DNA of 40,393 bases from the NCBI GenBank assembly GCA_037128595.1, contig JBAXWB010000038.1, forward strand, positions 1 to 40,393, read 5' to 3'. The DNA comes from a bacterium (GTDB taxonomy: Bacteria > Verrucomicrobiota > Kiritimatiellia > CAIKKV01 > CAITUY01). Positions within the stretch are counted from its first letter, which is position 1. Each line of letters starts with the position of its first letter. Below are positions 8,172 to 17,128 of the stretch, piece by piece. The notes under the pieces were generated by a model. That model was not told the DNA's origin, did not search any database, and saw only the letters and a program-made list of their open reading frames with translations. A program made the translations under genes and the position numbers.

Positions 8172-8312
8172 ACAAAACATGAACCTCGCCACCGGCAATT
8201 TCTTCTCAGCCTTGTGCTGGCCGAACCCGATTGGAGCCTGATGCAGTGCCCCCATCTGGCCGACCTGCCAGCCTTGCGCTGGAAACTCCAGAACTTGGGA
8301 AAGACGGGTTAA
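8168..8312 (+). pseudogene. Remnant of an AbiEii-like toxin gene
   Basis: The reading frame that overlaps the antitoxin stop ends after four codons. A second ATG at 8179 opens another short frame. In a third frame, about 8220-8312, a peptide LAEPDWSLMQCPHLADLPAL followed by RWKLQNLGKTG and a stop resembles the C-terminal end of AbiEii-type proteins as I remember them. A normal toxin needs 250-300 residues, so most of the gene has been deleted and the rest is frameshifted. Family identity rests on position and this short tail. Confidence 0.5.
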
Positions 8313-8407
8313 GCAATCAAATCGCAAGAAATTTGATCAGCAATCAGATGAATTGCGAGCGCATTTCAAAGCTTGACCAAAGAAGTTCCGAAACTTAGTG
8401 GCTGACT

Positions 8408-8777
8408 ATGCCCAAACATTATAAACATATCGAAACGACGATCATGGCTTTTTTCAATGAGAAGGGCATGAGCGTTGAGATTGAGCCCTCGGGATCTCGC
8501 GGGCCGGACGTGCGCGGGGTGACATGAGCATATCCCTGCCGGGATTGACGACCTGAGCAATGGCGCCAGAGGGTGGGTTGCCGTTATTTGCGGCCAACTG
8601 CGGTATATGGTGAAGAAGGCAGGAATCACGCAGGGGTGGATTGTATACGAGAATTTTGATTCGTTTGAAACCAGTCTCCTGCAAGCCGCATCCTTTCTGA
8701 GAGAGAAAAGAATAATCACTTTTCATTCACCTGAGCACATGGAAAATGTAGGATTTCTCCAGGCAGATTACCTTTAA
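8408..8777 (+). pseudogene. Frameshifted and internally deleted gene of unknown function
   Basis: The frame from the ATG at 8408 encodes about 39 residues, including EPSGSRGPDVRGV, then stops. A different frame from about 8571 to the TAA at 8775-8777 encodes a coherent, protein-like stretch (GWVAVICGQLRYMVKKAGIT, later GWIVYENFDSFETSLLQAA). Both halves look like parts of one small soluble protein with the middle lost. The GSRGPDV segment recalls PD-(D/E)XK-type nuclease cores, but this is weak. I cannot name the family. Confidence 0.5.
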
Positions 8778-8892
8778 AATCAATTTCGCCAGCGAGACTT
8801 CAAAGATCGTTCAGTCCACCACCCTCCGGCCCAGCAGCAAATTACTGATCGGCAGAAGGCGATTGTTACCCGCGATTTGCTGAATCGGCGCC

Positions 8893-9210
8893 GTGACTGG
8901 TGCCGTTCTGGCAGGTATTTCCTCTTCCCGGGTATTCCCATCTACCTCCCAGCATCCGGCTGATACATGCCATGGCGGAAAAGAGATATTGATAGCCAAC
9001 GACTTACGCGGCAGGTGCCTGTCCCTGATCCCTGATGAGGTTCGGCATGGAGAAGTTGACCCCCGCATTGCCAATGCAGTCGGATATCTTGCCAACGTCA
9101 TCCTGAAGGCGCTTGAACAAGGCGAAGTCGAAAGCCGACTGGCTGAATTAGAGGCGGCGGTCAAAGGGCACCGCACCCCATCAAACTTAACCATAATGGA
9201 GGCATCATGA
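8893..9210 (+). CDS. Hypothetical protein, probably N-terminally replaced
   Basis: A frame of 105 codons. The C-terminal half (from about residue 47, PDEVRHGEVDPRIANAVGYL and a following Leu/Glu-rich helix) looks like a real protein tail of the kind found in small mobile-element proteins. The first ~45 residues are encoded across the 77-bp direct repeat at 8951-9027 and show no protein-like pattern, so the original N-terminus may be lost. The stop overlaps the next start (ATGA at 9207-9210), showing that the two were translated as a coupled pair. Function unknown. Confidence 0.45.
   Translation: MTGAVLAGISSSRVFPSTSQHPADTCHGGKEILIANDLRGRCLSLIPDEVRHGEVDPRIANAVGYLANVILKALEQGEVESRLAELEAAVKGHRTPSNLTIMEAS
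8951..9027 (+). repeat. 77-bp direct repeat, copy 1
   Basis: This segment matches 10231-10307 in the same orientation with 5 mismatches in 77 bases. The two copies bracket the coupled gene pair 8893-10121. No inverted ends, transposase or hairpin defines it as a known element. Confidence 0.85.
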
Positions 9211-10121
9211 GCATTGCAACGAGCGAGAAACGTATTGAAACCATAGAAGCGCAACTGACCCCGAAGGAGTGGGCTATCCGGTTTGTCGATGGAATCAGGA
9301 AATATCCTTCGCTGGCCGATTTTTCCCGGGCTGACATCAAGGGAGGGGTACTGTTTTGCCAAAAAGCTCAACGGATGCTTATTAAGCAGGGAGAAGCCAG
9401 GTTTCCCGAAAAGAAGCAGCTACGCGAACAAAAGATTGAGGTCAAGCGGCTGAGTAGTGAGTATGCCATGCTGAAACATCTGGTATTCACCGTTAATATG
9501 GCCATCGGGACCCGGAACGACAAAGCTAAAGCTGAATTTGCGATGTATCAGCTTGCCCTGCAGGGAATAAGCCTGCAGGACGCCTTTACTGAGGCCGCTG
9601 AAAAGGCTTATGAATGGATCGTCGGCCAAAGAGGTCATGGTGGGGCGGGGGAGTCACAGCGCGCCGTTCTTGACGAACTGGAGGCATGCCATGCTGATGC
9701 CGAAGCGACAACTTATCCGTTTATAGCTGGTTTGGGCGCTGAGACCGTCTTGTTGCTGCCTTTTGACCTGATCTGCCACAAGGCGGCTGTTGGAATCCTG
9801 ACTGAGTCATATTTTGAGGGGCACGGCATACTCTCCCGGGAAATTGAGGAGGAATTGAATAGCCACATAACGGCGATTGACGACTTAATATCCCAGCACA
9901 ACGAGAAGCTGACGGTCCGGGGAAGGGATGGGAATTGGTTAAGAATCGATAAAGAGATCATGCCGGCCACTGCCGAGTCGGCCAGGGCCCTGGCGGATAC
10001 ATGGATTCAGGTTGCCCGGGACGCGGCGATCATCGACATTTTAAGCTGGATGCAGGAGTACGCTGAACGTGAATCATACCGCCGTCAGGTTGTCAGGCGT
10101 ATGCTTGGCGTGGCCGAATGA
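9207..10121 (+). CDS. Hypothetical helical protein
   Basis: A 304-residue protein I do not recognise. It is rich in Ala, Glu, Lys and Leu and should be mostly alpha-helical, with charged heptad-like stretches at about 65-100 and 205-235 that could form coiled coils. It has no signal peptide; a hydrophobic stretch near 170-185 (AGLGAETVLLLPFDLI) is too short and polar to call a membrane segment. It starts at an ATGA overlap with the preceding frame, so it depends on that gene for translation. Its position between the degraded element and the carbohydrate locus suggests mobile-element origin. No function can be assigned. Confidence 0.65.
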   Translation: MSIATSEKRIETIEAQLTPKEWAIRFVDGIRKYPSLADFSRADIKGGVLFCQKAQRMLIKQGEARFPEKKQLREQKIEVKRLSSEYAMLKHLVFTVNMAIGTRNDKAKAEFAMYQLALQGISLQDAFTEAAEKAYEWIVGQRGHGGAGESQRAVLDELEACHADAEATTYPFIAGLGAETVLLLPFDLICHKAAVGILTESYFEGHGILSREIEEELNSHITAIDDLISQHNEKLTVRGRDGNWLRIDKEIMPATAESARALADTWIQVARDAAIIDILSWMQEYAERESYRRQVVRRMLGVAE

Positions 10122-10547
10122 TCCCGCGAATCTCGTTCCTTCGGATATGTTCATGGAAATCGAGGCCTGTGTGGGGGGGGCGAAACGCTGACTTCAGGCT
10201 GTTTGATGAGCATTGAAGTGGAGGCCGCTTAGCATCCGGCTGATACATGCCAGGTCGGAAAAGAGATATTGATAGCCAACGATTTACGAGGCAGGTGTCT
10301 GTCCCTGGTTTCCCACCGTCATATCGCCTGAGGAATTCCTCGCCTTGCTGGAGATGGAACGCCGATCCAATATGTAGGGACAGGGCTCGATGGCGGTGGA
10401 TAAGGAACCCCGCACACACAGGGGCGGGCCTTCTTGTAATCGCCGTGATATTCCCTTTGCTGCTGTCTTTGGCTGGAGCCCAGAACAAACTGCCAGTCAT
10501 CGTGGCCGGGGATATGATTTCACTTCCGCTGGGCAACACTCCAGGCA
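10122..10547. other. Intergenic decayed DNA
   Basis: No credible gene is seen here. It holds an 8-G run (10173-10180) and the second copy of the 77-bp repeat. The short frames present in all directions lack protein-like composition. It probably consists of degraded coding sequence between the element and the glycosidase fragment. Confidence 0.6.
10231..10307 (+). repeat. 77-bp direct repeat, copy 2
   Basis: Matches 8951-9027 with 5 mismatches, same orientation, 1,280 bases apart. Confidence 0.85.
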
Positions 10548-10739
10548 CATTTGTATCTTAACGGGCGAAAACCAGGTCGACGTGCCTGGGCACCCTGGCG
10601 GTGGGAACTTGAAGGCGTCAAGGCCGGAGAGAACCGATGCCAATTGCGGGTTCACGGCAATGGCGGAAACCTGCACAAGTTGATCTGCTCCAACCAGGCC
10701 CAAGGGTGGCTGGGGTGGGCTAGGTTGTGGCTAAATTAA
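10548..10739 (+). pseudogene. C-terminal fragment of a GH106-like glycosidase
   Basis: The 63 codons before the TAA at 10737 match the C-terminal beta-sandwich of the glycosidase at 34791-37973 (its residues about 982-1042): both contain LYLNGR, GRRAWAPW, LRVHG.GGN.HKL and the QGW motif. Upstream of 10548 the similarity stops abruptly, so over 90 percent of the gene is missing. The fragment ends at WLN and lacks the short tail of the full-length paralogue. It shows that a second copy of this glycosidase once stood at the edge of the locus. Confidence 0.8.
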
Positions 10740-10835
10740 GTAGCAATAAGCTATCGTCTCGCAAAAGGATCTCGTCAGGCGTGTTCCCAAACGGTGGTCA
10801 TTACAGAGGCAATTGCGGAGCACCAGCGGACGGAA

Positions 10836-11801
10836 TCAACGCTTACGCTTGCGCCGGTTCACAGGTGGGCTTGCCTTGTTGCGATCCTTCCAGAGGTGGG
10901 TGCGGTAGTGGGTGGGGGATTGCCCGATCTCCTGCATGAAGGCCCGGCTGAAGGCATAGATTGAACTGAAGCCGCAGGCTTCGGCAATGTTGGTGATATT
11001 CTGATCCGTTCGGCTCAGTAGGGCGCACGCGGCAAAAACCCTCGCCCTGCGGATATAGGACACGACCTTAAGTCCCAGTACCTTCTGGAAGCAGGTCCGG
11101 AGATAACTGGTTGATGTGAAAATCTTCTTCGCTACCCCCGTGACTGACAATTCAGGATCGGCGCGATGGGTTTCGATGAACCGGCAGGCCCGCTGCACAA
11201 GCCGATGAGCCGGGAGTGCTTGACGTGAGTCCCAACGGACGGTGGGTTGCTGTTGGATCTGTCGGAGCAGACGCAAGAGCAAGATGCTGAGGAGCACAGG
11301 GACAGCGTCGGCAGGTTTCTCCGGGTAAGCGGCCTTATATTCCTCCATCAGGTTCGTCACCAGGGGCCAGAGATCCGGAGCAATATTCACGGGATGATTG
11401 TGAAAGTCGGCCAGTAATTCAGTGTCCGGCATTTCGAAGGTAATGAAAAGCATAGCGGCGGAGGTGTCGCCATGGGCAAGATAGCGGTGGGACTGGAAGG
11501 GGAAAACGAGCAAGGCCTGCCCCGGCTCCAAATCCAGCAGGATGCTGTCCAGCATCAGTTTGATCTCCACCTTCAAGTTGAGAATTAACATGTACCGGTG
11601 ATGGACGTTGCTTACCTGGCTCACGGGAAACTCCTTGCTGCAAAAAATGAGGATATTGCAGGGAGCGGGCATGCGACTATCAGGAAGACCTATAAAAAAG
11701 TTCTCAGGGAAGACGAGTTGGGTCGCCTGTTGTAATACGTCGGGAGGCGGCAGTTGCGATTTAGATAAACTTCTGGTCGTTTTAGCCATTTGTTTCTTCA
11801 T
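10836..11801 (-). CDS. AraC-family transcriptional regulator
   Basis: A 321-residue regulator. An N-terminal cupin-like ligand-binding region (about 55-140, with a GQALLVFP strand) is followed by the AraC/XylS double helix-turn-helix at about 201-301, including the second-HTH hallmark IAEACGFSSIYAFSRAF and the closing GQSPTHYR. It is divergent from the first oxidoreductase gene with under 60 bases between starts, so it very likely senses a sugar and controls the locus. Start: ATG 11801 gives MKKQMAKTT, ATG 11789 gives MAKTT; neither has a strong Shine-Dalgarno. The short inverted repeat at 11789-11807 overlaps both starts, which would allow autoregulation. Confidence 0.9.
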   Translation of the reverse strand: MKKQMAKTTRSLSKSQLPPPDVLQQATQLVFPENFFIGLPDSRMPAPCNILIFCSKEFPVSQVSNVHHRYMLILNLKVEIKLMLDSILLDLEPGQALLVFPFQSHRYLAHGDTSAAMLFITFEMPDTELLADFHNHPVNIAPDLWPLVTNLMEEYKAAYPEKPADAVPVLLSILLLRLLRQIQQQPTVRWDSRQALPAHRLVQRACRFIETHRADPELSVTGVAKKIFTSTSYLRTCFQKVLGLKVVSYIRRARVFAACALLSRTDQNITNIAEACGFSSIYAFSRAFMQEIGQSPTHYRTHLWKDRNKASPPVNRRKRKR

Positions 11802-11807
11802 AACAAA
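11789..11807. promoter_or_regulatory. TTTGTT/AACAAA inverted repeat between araC-type gene and oxidoreductase
   Basis: TTTGTT (11789-11794) and AACAAA (11802-11807) flank a 7-base spacer, and GCC precedes it as GCCATTTGTTT. A closely similar palindrome, also preceded by GCCA, lies before the second oxidoreductase (17129-17147). The shared motif may be the AraC protein's site. Two occurrences are too few to prove it. Confidence 0.35.
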
Positions 11808-11847
11808 GATTCATGATGGTTTCAATAGATCAAATAAGGAATTGGCC

Positions 11848-13155
11848 ATGACAAAACGACGGTTTGTACAGGTGGGGGTGGGCGGGCGTGGCGAGATGTT
11901 CTCGCTGGCGATCACAGGAAAGTACGCGGCGAGTTGTGAGTTGGTGGCGTTATGTGATGTCAACGAGGGACGCCTGAAACTGCGCTCGCAGGAAATCGAA
12001 GGCGCCGTGACGTATCAAGTGAAGACCTACCCCGCCGAACAGTTTGAAAAAATGATCGCGGAGATGAAGCCGGATTGCGTCATCGTCACCTGTATCGACC
12101 GGGAACACGATAACTACATTTGTCGCGCCATGGAGCTGGGTTGCGATGTCATTACCGAAAAGCCGATGACGATTGATGAGCAGCGGTGCCAACGGATTGT
12201 TGACACCCAGCACCGGACTGGCAAGAAATGCATCGTCACCTTCAACTACCGTTATGCTCCGGCCCGTACCCATGTGAAAGACCTGCTGATGTCCGGTGTA
12301 ATCGGCCGTATTCTCTCGTTGGACTTCCAGTACCTCCTCGATACGAGCCACGGCGCTGACTATTTCCGGCGCTGGCACCGGAACAAGGCTAATTCCGGAG
12401 GCTTGATGGTTCACAAGTCGACGCATCACTTCGATGTGATCAATTGGTGGCTATCGTCGATTCCGGTTTCTGTTTATGCCGAGGGGCGTCGAGCCTTTTA
12501 TACGCCGGAGCAAGCCAAGCGCTATGGGCTGAACAACTGTGGCACGCGATGCAGCGAATGCGTCGAAGTGGAGAAGTGTCCGTTCAAAATGAAGTTTGCT
12601 GATCATCCGTTTCTGGCCAAACTCTATCAGGCTAATGAAAAATATGATGGCTACTTCCGGGACCAATGTGTTTTCAGTCCCAAAATCGACATTGAAGATT
12701 CGATGAATCTGGTCGTCCGTTATCAGAATGGGGTACTGATGACCTACTGTCTGAATGCCTTTACTCCCTGGGAAGGCTTCCGCGTTGCGATTAACGGGAC
12801 CAAAGGACGTCTAGAACATTCCTGGGAAGAAGCCGTAGCCAGCAAAACGGGGCAGGTTCCCGGTTCAGGCGAGACGATCACCATTTTCCCCCATTTCGAG
12901 CCGCATTACAGTGTGGAGCCTTGGAAGGGCCAGGGCTTGCATGGTGGGGGTGATGAACGGTTGCTTGAGAACATTTTCAATCCCGCCAGCATCAAAGAAG
13001 ATAAATATATGCACGCGGCGGACTATCGTGCGGGGGCTTATTCCATCCTGACCGGGGTTGCGGCCAACCGCTCGATGGCTACGGGGCAGCCGGTACGTCT
13101 GGATAGCCTGATCAAGAATGTTGCGATGCCTGATTTTCCAGCGATGCCCGAGTGA
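11848..13155 (+). CDS. Gfo/Idh/MocA-family oxidoreductase with a Cys cluster
   Basis: A 435-residue NAD(P)-dependent sugar dehydrogenase-type protein. The Rossmann domain starts at once (GVGGRG at 10-15), the family motif EKP is at 104-106, and the C-terminal alpha/beta domain carries a KSTHHFD active-site helix (190-196). An insert holds four cysteines, C231, C235, C238 and C244, spaced like a metal or Fe-S site. The ATG at 11848 follows AAGGA by 8 bases; a longer frame from 11608 runs through the AraC gene and is not credible. It is the first plus-strand gene opposite the AraC regulator. Members oxidise sugars, cyclitols or glycosides; the substrate here is unknown. No signal peptide, so cytoplasmic. 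Confidence 0.9.
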   Translation: MTKRRFVQVGVGGRGEMFSLAITGKYAASCELVALCDVNEGRLKLRSQEIEGAVTYQVKTYPAEQFEKMIAEMKPDCVIVTCIDREHDNYICRAMELGCDVITEKPMTIDEQRCQRIVDTQHRTGKKCIVTFNYRYAPARTHVKDLLMSGVIGRILSLDFQYLLDTSHGADYFRRWHRNKANSGGLMVHKSTHHFDVINWWLSSIPVSVYAEGRRAFYTPEQAKRYGLNNCGTRCSECVEVEKCPFKMKFADHPFLAKLYQANEKYDGYFRDQCVFSPKIDIEDSMNLVVRYQNGVLMTYCLNAFTPWEGFRVAINGTKGRLEHSWEEAVASKTGQVPGSGETITIFPHFEPHYSVEPWKGQGLHGGGDERLLENIFNPASIKEDKYMHAADYRAGAYSILTGVAANRSMATGQPVRLDSLIKNVAMPDFPAMPE

Positions 13156-13185
13156 TTTTCAAAAAGTTAATTCAATAGAAAAGGT

Positions 13186-15005
13186 ATGCCGTTCATAAAT
13201 ACTGAAGAGTGCGATAGAATGAAGTCGTATGGGGTTCGCCCCTCGGGCTCCATGGGAATGGTACTGGCGATGATGATGGGTGTCACCTCCTCGGCCTATG
13301 CACAGTCCCTGAGTGTCACCAACGGACTCGAACTATGGCTGAAAGCGGACGCCATTTCTGGCGCTAACGAGGGTGATGAGGTGGCTACATGGCCGGATGC
13401 ATCAGGAAACAAGGCCGATGTTAGCGCGCCGGAAAGCAAACGACCTGTATTCCGGAAGGACTTTGCCAATGGAAAACCCGCCCTTGCATTTTCTGGTGGT
13501 CAAGGATTGGCCTCATCCAAGCGGTTCTCATTCAAGGACTTTACAGTATTTGTGGTATTCCTTGTCGAAGGATCACCGACCTATTATGAACGATTGGTCG
13601 ACCATGGATTTACCGATGGGTTTTGGATTGGTCGCGATGGGATGAAATCCGATAGCTGGGGAGGGGGGACACCCGGGGCGAAGTTGTCTCCTTACGGAAA
13701 TTTTAGCCGTTATAGCCCTCGAAGTCCTGGTTTCATGGTGGTATCGAGGAACGGTATGGTACAAAAAGTTGCGGGACCCCGAATTCGCCGGTGCAGGGAA
13801 AGGTCAGTGAGGATAAAACCAAGGAGAATCCCATCGCCATCGGCTATGAACCGAGGTCTGTCGAACGGAATCTTTGCGGTCAAATAGCAGAAGTCCTGGT
13901 TTATGGGAGAACCCTGACGGAGGCAGAGCGTCAAAATGTAGGTGGATATTTATGTGGGAAATACACCCTTATGGAATCAGTTGAATCTGAATCGAAATCA
14001 GCTGGAGCGGAAGCTGTCCGGCCAATGAAAGATCTGTCGGTCAACGTGGTGAGTTCAAAAGACGGTGCGCTTCAAAAAGCCATTTGTTTTGTTCCTCCCG
14101 AGGCGGGGAAAGGCCAGCCAGGGGAGTCAGTGCCACTGTTGGTGTTTTTGCACACTTGGAATGGTACCTACTAGCAGGGGGTTGATATCCTGCCTGAGGT
14201 GAAACAGCGGAAATGGGCATTTATAGCCCCTGACTTCCGCGGACCTAACAAGACCCCGCAGGCTTGTGCCTCGGAATTGGCTATCCAGGATGTTCAGGAT
14301 GCTGTCGCGTATGCGCGGAATCATGCCAGAGTAGATCCCTCCCGGATTTATCTTCTGGGAGGCTCGGGTGGTGGTCATATGGCGTTAATGATGGCGGCGA
14401 AAGTCCCGGCGCTTTGGGCGGCAGTGGCGGCTTGGGTACCTATTACCGATCTCGCCCAATGGCATACTGAAAGCCTTGCCAGGACCAATGAATATGCCAG
14501 ATATCTTGAGCAAACTTGTGGCGGGGCTCCTGGAATGAGTGGACCGGATAAAGAGTACCAGTCCCGATCTCCCCTCTTTCACCTTGAAGCCGCCAAGGGG
14601 CTGCCCATCGATATTGGGGTGGGAATCCACGATGGTCACAAGGGTGGTTCCGTCCCGATCAGTCATTCACTCCGGGCATTCAACACCCTGGCTGCGGCGA
14701 ATAAGTGTGAGGATAAGTTGCTCAAGGAGAGTGAGATTGTGTTCATGACCGAACGCGAGCAAATTCCCCGGGAACTTTTCGGAGAGAAGGAGAATGATTC
14801 TGAACGCCGGCGTGCCATACTGTTCCGCCGTGTTGCAGGACCTGTTCGTATTACGGTTTTCGAGGGTGGGCATGAGGGTGAATATACGGCCTCCTATAAA
14901 TGGTTAGCGCGCCAGCAAAAGGGTAAATCAGTGGTCTGGCGCCCGGAAAATCGTTCAGTGGGTGTGTTGCCTGGGACCGATAATGTCAATCAAGTGGCAC
15001 GCTGA
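13186..15005 (+). pseudogene. Broken secreted LamG-like plus alpha/beta-hydrolase (esterase) gene
   Basis: One gene appears split by two lesions. From 13186 (or, better for a signal peptide, ATG 13219: MGMVLAMMMGVTSSAYAQS) a secreted concanavalin/LamG-like domain begins (LELWLKAD, VATWPDASGN). Near 13755-13790 the frame shifts and the same domain continues in another frame (GQIAEVLVYGRTLTEAERQN). An in-frame TAG at 14172-14174 interrupts the following hydrolase just after FLHTWNGTY, and the frame continues to 15005 with the nucleophile elbow LLGGSGGGH (near 14360) and a late histidine in EGGHEGE. The intact ancestor would be an extracellular carbohydrate esterase or peptidase of about 600 residues, acting on the locus's glycan. 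Sequencing error is possible but would have to occur twice. Confidence 0.75.
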
Positions 15006-15054
15006 TGATACCGTTACCTAAGGAATGTACATCCGAGTGAAAGGACGTGAGCGA

Positions 15055-17073
15055 ATGTCAGGAATGAAGATGATGACGACGGTAGCGGTGCCACCATGGC
15101 GTGAGCCGGCGATACTTGATGAGTTGGTCGCGATGTGTCAGGCGAGCGGGACAACGGATGTTGCCATCATGTACATGTGCCATCCACAGGGATTTCCATT
15201 GCTTCAGAAATTCGGGGATTATGCCGCCCAATTTAGACGTATCAAGGTGCGGCTTGATGAAATTGGCGTGCGGTCGGGTATTCTCTTCCAGACCCTTGTC
15301 AACCATAGCGATCGGTTGGAGCCACTGTCTCCGGCTCCCTTTCAGCGTATCGTCGGTTATGACGGCACCGGTTGTCCCGCCTGCTTCTGTCCGTTGGATC
15401 CGGATTTTCTGGGCTATGTCAATGGCATGGTCACCCAGTTGGCCAAGGCCGGGCCATCCTTCTTTCTGGTGGATGATGATGTCCGGCTCGACAATCATTC
15501 TCCCGCCAAGTGGGCGTGCGCGTGTCCTCGTCATATTGAGCTTTTCAACCGGTTGTCGGGGCATTCCTGTACCCGTGAGGAACTGTTTCATATCATGCAT
15601 CAGGAGGATGAGTCCGGGCGTAAGGCGAGGATTTCGTGGCAACAGGCGGGTGACGAAAGTCTCTTGTCGCTCATGCAAGGAATCCGGTCAGCCATCGATG
15701 CCGTTGATCCAACCATACGATGTGGAAAGTGCATCAGTTATGGCAAGCACATGTTCCGCAGTGAGCCCATCATCCGGGCGCTTGCCGGTGGGACCGTTCC
15801 GCTGGCAAGGTTGGCGGGGGGCTATTACAGCGCCACCTCCGTATCCGGATTTTCCAATGCCGTCACCCAGAACGCCATTCAGCGCAGTTTAATGGGGGCT
15901 GGCATCGAACTCCTGTGCGAGGCAGATACGTTCCCTCACAGCCGGCATGAAACGTCAGTCAAAGGCTTGAGATGTTTTATCACGACGACGCTGCTGGCGG
16001 CTGGCGTTGATGTTCCCTACACCTGGATACCGGGCGTAATGGAATGGATCCGCAAGGACGTTGATGCGTATTCGCACATGCTGGGAAAGAGCGCGGGTTA
16101 TTTTGGTGTCGTAAAGGAAATTGGCAAGAGCGTGACATGGTTGGGCCCCACCGTGATTTACAAGGGCCCTTCCCCCATCAATAAGCCCTGGAGTCAAACG
16201 GCCGTGGAAAATGTCGTCGTCGGCCTTTGGGGTAGTTCGGTGTGTGGACGCTTGGGAATTCCCTTCACCTGCAATGATCCGGTAGCCTCCGTCAAGATGT
16301 TGGATGGCGACGCCGTCTATGGCCTGACGCGGACAGAGACCGAAGGACTGTTTTCAGGAGGGTTGCTCCTGGATGGGGCGGCGGCCATCAATCTCTCCCG
16401 CATGGGGTTCGATGAGTTGATGGGGGTACATGTGCAGGATGGTGATGAGGACTTGCGGTGCGACGCTGAAGAATTCGGGAGTGATCGTGAACTGAACGGG
16501 ACTTCGACGGGAAAGTCCGAATGGGTAATGCGGTTCAATGCCCGTGACTTGAAGCGCATTACACCGGTTTGTCAAGGAGTCAGGATTGCCTCAGAGTTCG
16601 TGGCTTCGCCCTGGTTCAACAGCACTGAGCGGCGAGGGGTGTCTCCCGCCTTGACGGTGTTTGAGAACCGTCAAGGCGGCCGTGTGGCCGTGTATGCCCA
16701 CACTCTGGGTACTTTTCCCGTGCATGTCGGTTTCATGAATGATATCCGCAAAGAGCAGTTGCTTTGTGTGATGTCGTGGCTTGGTGGGGAGCGATTACTG
16801 GGCGTGGCCCACGCCGGGGTGGATACCTATTGCCTTTATGGGCAGGATACTCGCAGCAGGGACCAATTTGCGTTGATTGTTGGCCTTGGTCCCGACGATA
16901 TCTTCCCCCTTGTCCTGAATGGCGGTTCCGTTCCGCCGCTGGGGGTTGAGGTTTTGAAGGATGATCAGCATTGGGAATCCCTGAATTTCACCTGCAGTGA
17001 GGGACGGATCGCAGTTGAAATCACCCTGGGAATGATGAATCCCCTGGTGATGCGAATCCGATACGAATCATAA
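15055..17073 (+). CDS. Unclassified TIM-barrel-like protein, candidate glycoside hydrolase
   Basis: A 672-residue protein without signal peptide. The N-terminal ~400 residues have the rhythm of a glycosidase TIM barrel: a conserved DDDVR at 140-144 at a strand end, a CxCPRH segment shortly after, and a CEADTFPHSR segment with E289 and D291. The rest looks like beta-rich accessory domains. It is clearly related to the gene at 39361 (same DDD and E-x-D landmarks, same spacing), so the locus carries two members. I do not recognise a named family; distant similarity to GH42/GH5-type barrels is plausible. The start ATG 15055 follows AAAGGA by about 10 bases; ATG 15025 has its purine run too close. 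Confidence 0.75.
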   Translation: MSGMKMMTTVAVPPWREPAILDELVAMCQASGTTDVAIMYMCHPQGFPLLQKFGDYAAQFRRIKVRLDEIGVRSGILFQTLVNHSDRLEPLSPAPFQRIVGYDGTGCPACFCPLDPDFLGYVNGMVTQLAKAGPSFFLVDDDVRLDNHSPAKWACACPRHIELFNRLSGHSCTREELFHIMHQEDESGRKARISWQQAGDESLLSLMQGIRSAIDAVDPTIRCGKCISYGKHMFRSEPIIRALAGGTVPLARLAGGYYSATSVSGFSNAVTQNAIQRSLMGAGIELLCEADTFPHSRHETSVKGLRCFITTTLLAAGVDVPYTWIPGVMEWIRKDVDAYSHMLGKSAGYFGVVKEIGKSVTWLGPTVIYKGPSPINKPWSQTAVENVVVGLWGSSVCGRLGIPFTCNDPVASVKMLDGDAVYGLTRTETEGLFSGGLLLDGAAAINLSRMGFDELMGVHVQDGDEDLRCDAEEFGSDRELNGTSTGKSEWVMRFNARDLKRITPVCQGVRIASEFVASPWFNSTERRGVSPALTVFENRQGGRVAVYAHTLGTFPVHVGFMNDIRKEQLLCVMSWLGGERLLGVAHAGVDTYCLYGQDTRSRDQFALIVGLGPDDIFPLVLNGGSVPPLGVEVLKDDQHWESLNFTCSEGRIAVEITLGMMNPLVMRIRYES

Positions 17074-17090
17074 CCCATCCGCTATGCGGT

Positions 17091-17118
17091 GAGTGGCGAT
17101 ATGGATAAATATCCACTC
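17091..17118. repeat. Intergenic hairpin
   Basis: GAGTGG-CG-ATAT and ATATCCACTC form a bulged stem around GGATAA, preceded by a smaller CCGC/GCGG hairpin. There is no T-run after it, so a repeat or RNA-processing element is more likely than an intrinsic terminator. Confidence 0.4.
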
Positions 17119-17128
17119 GCTACGGCCA

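Noticed and set aside
11608-11847. N-terminal extension of the first oxidoreductase
   Set aside because: It is antisense to the AraC gene, and the Rossmann fold begins at 11848 behind a Shine-Dalgarno.
17091-17118. Intrinsic terminator after the barrel gene
   Set aside because: The stem is bulged and there is no following T-run.
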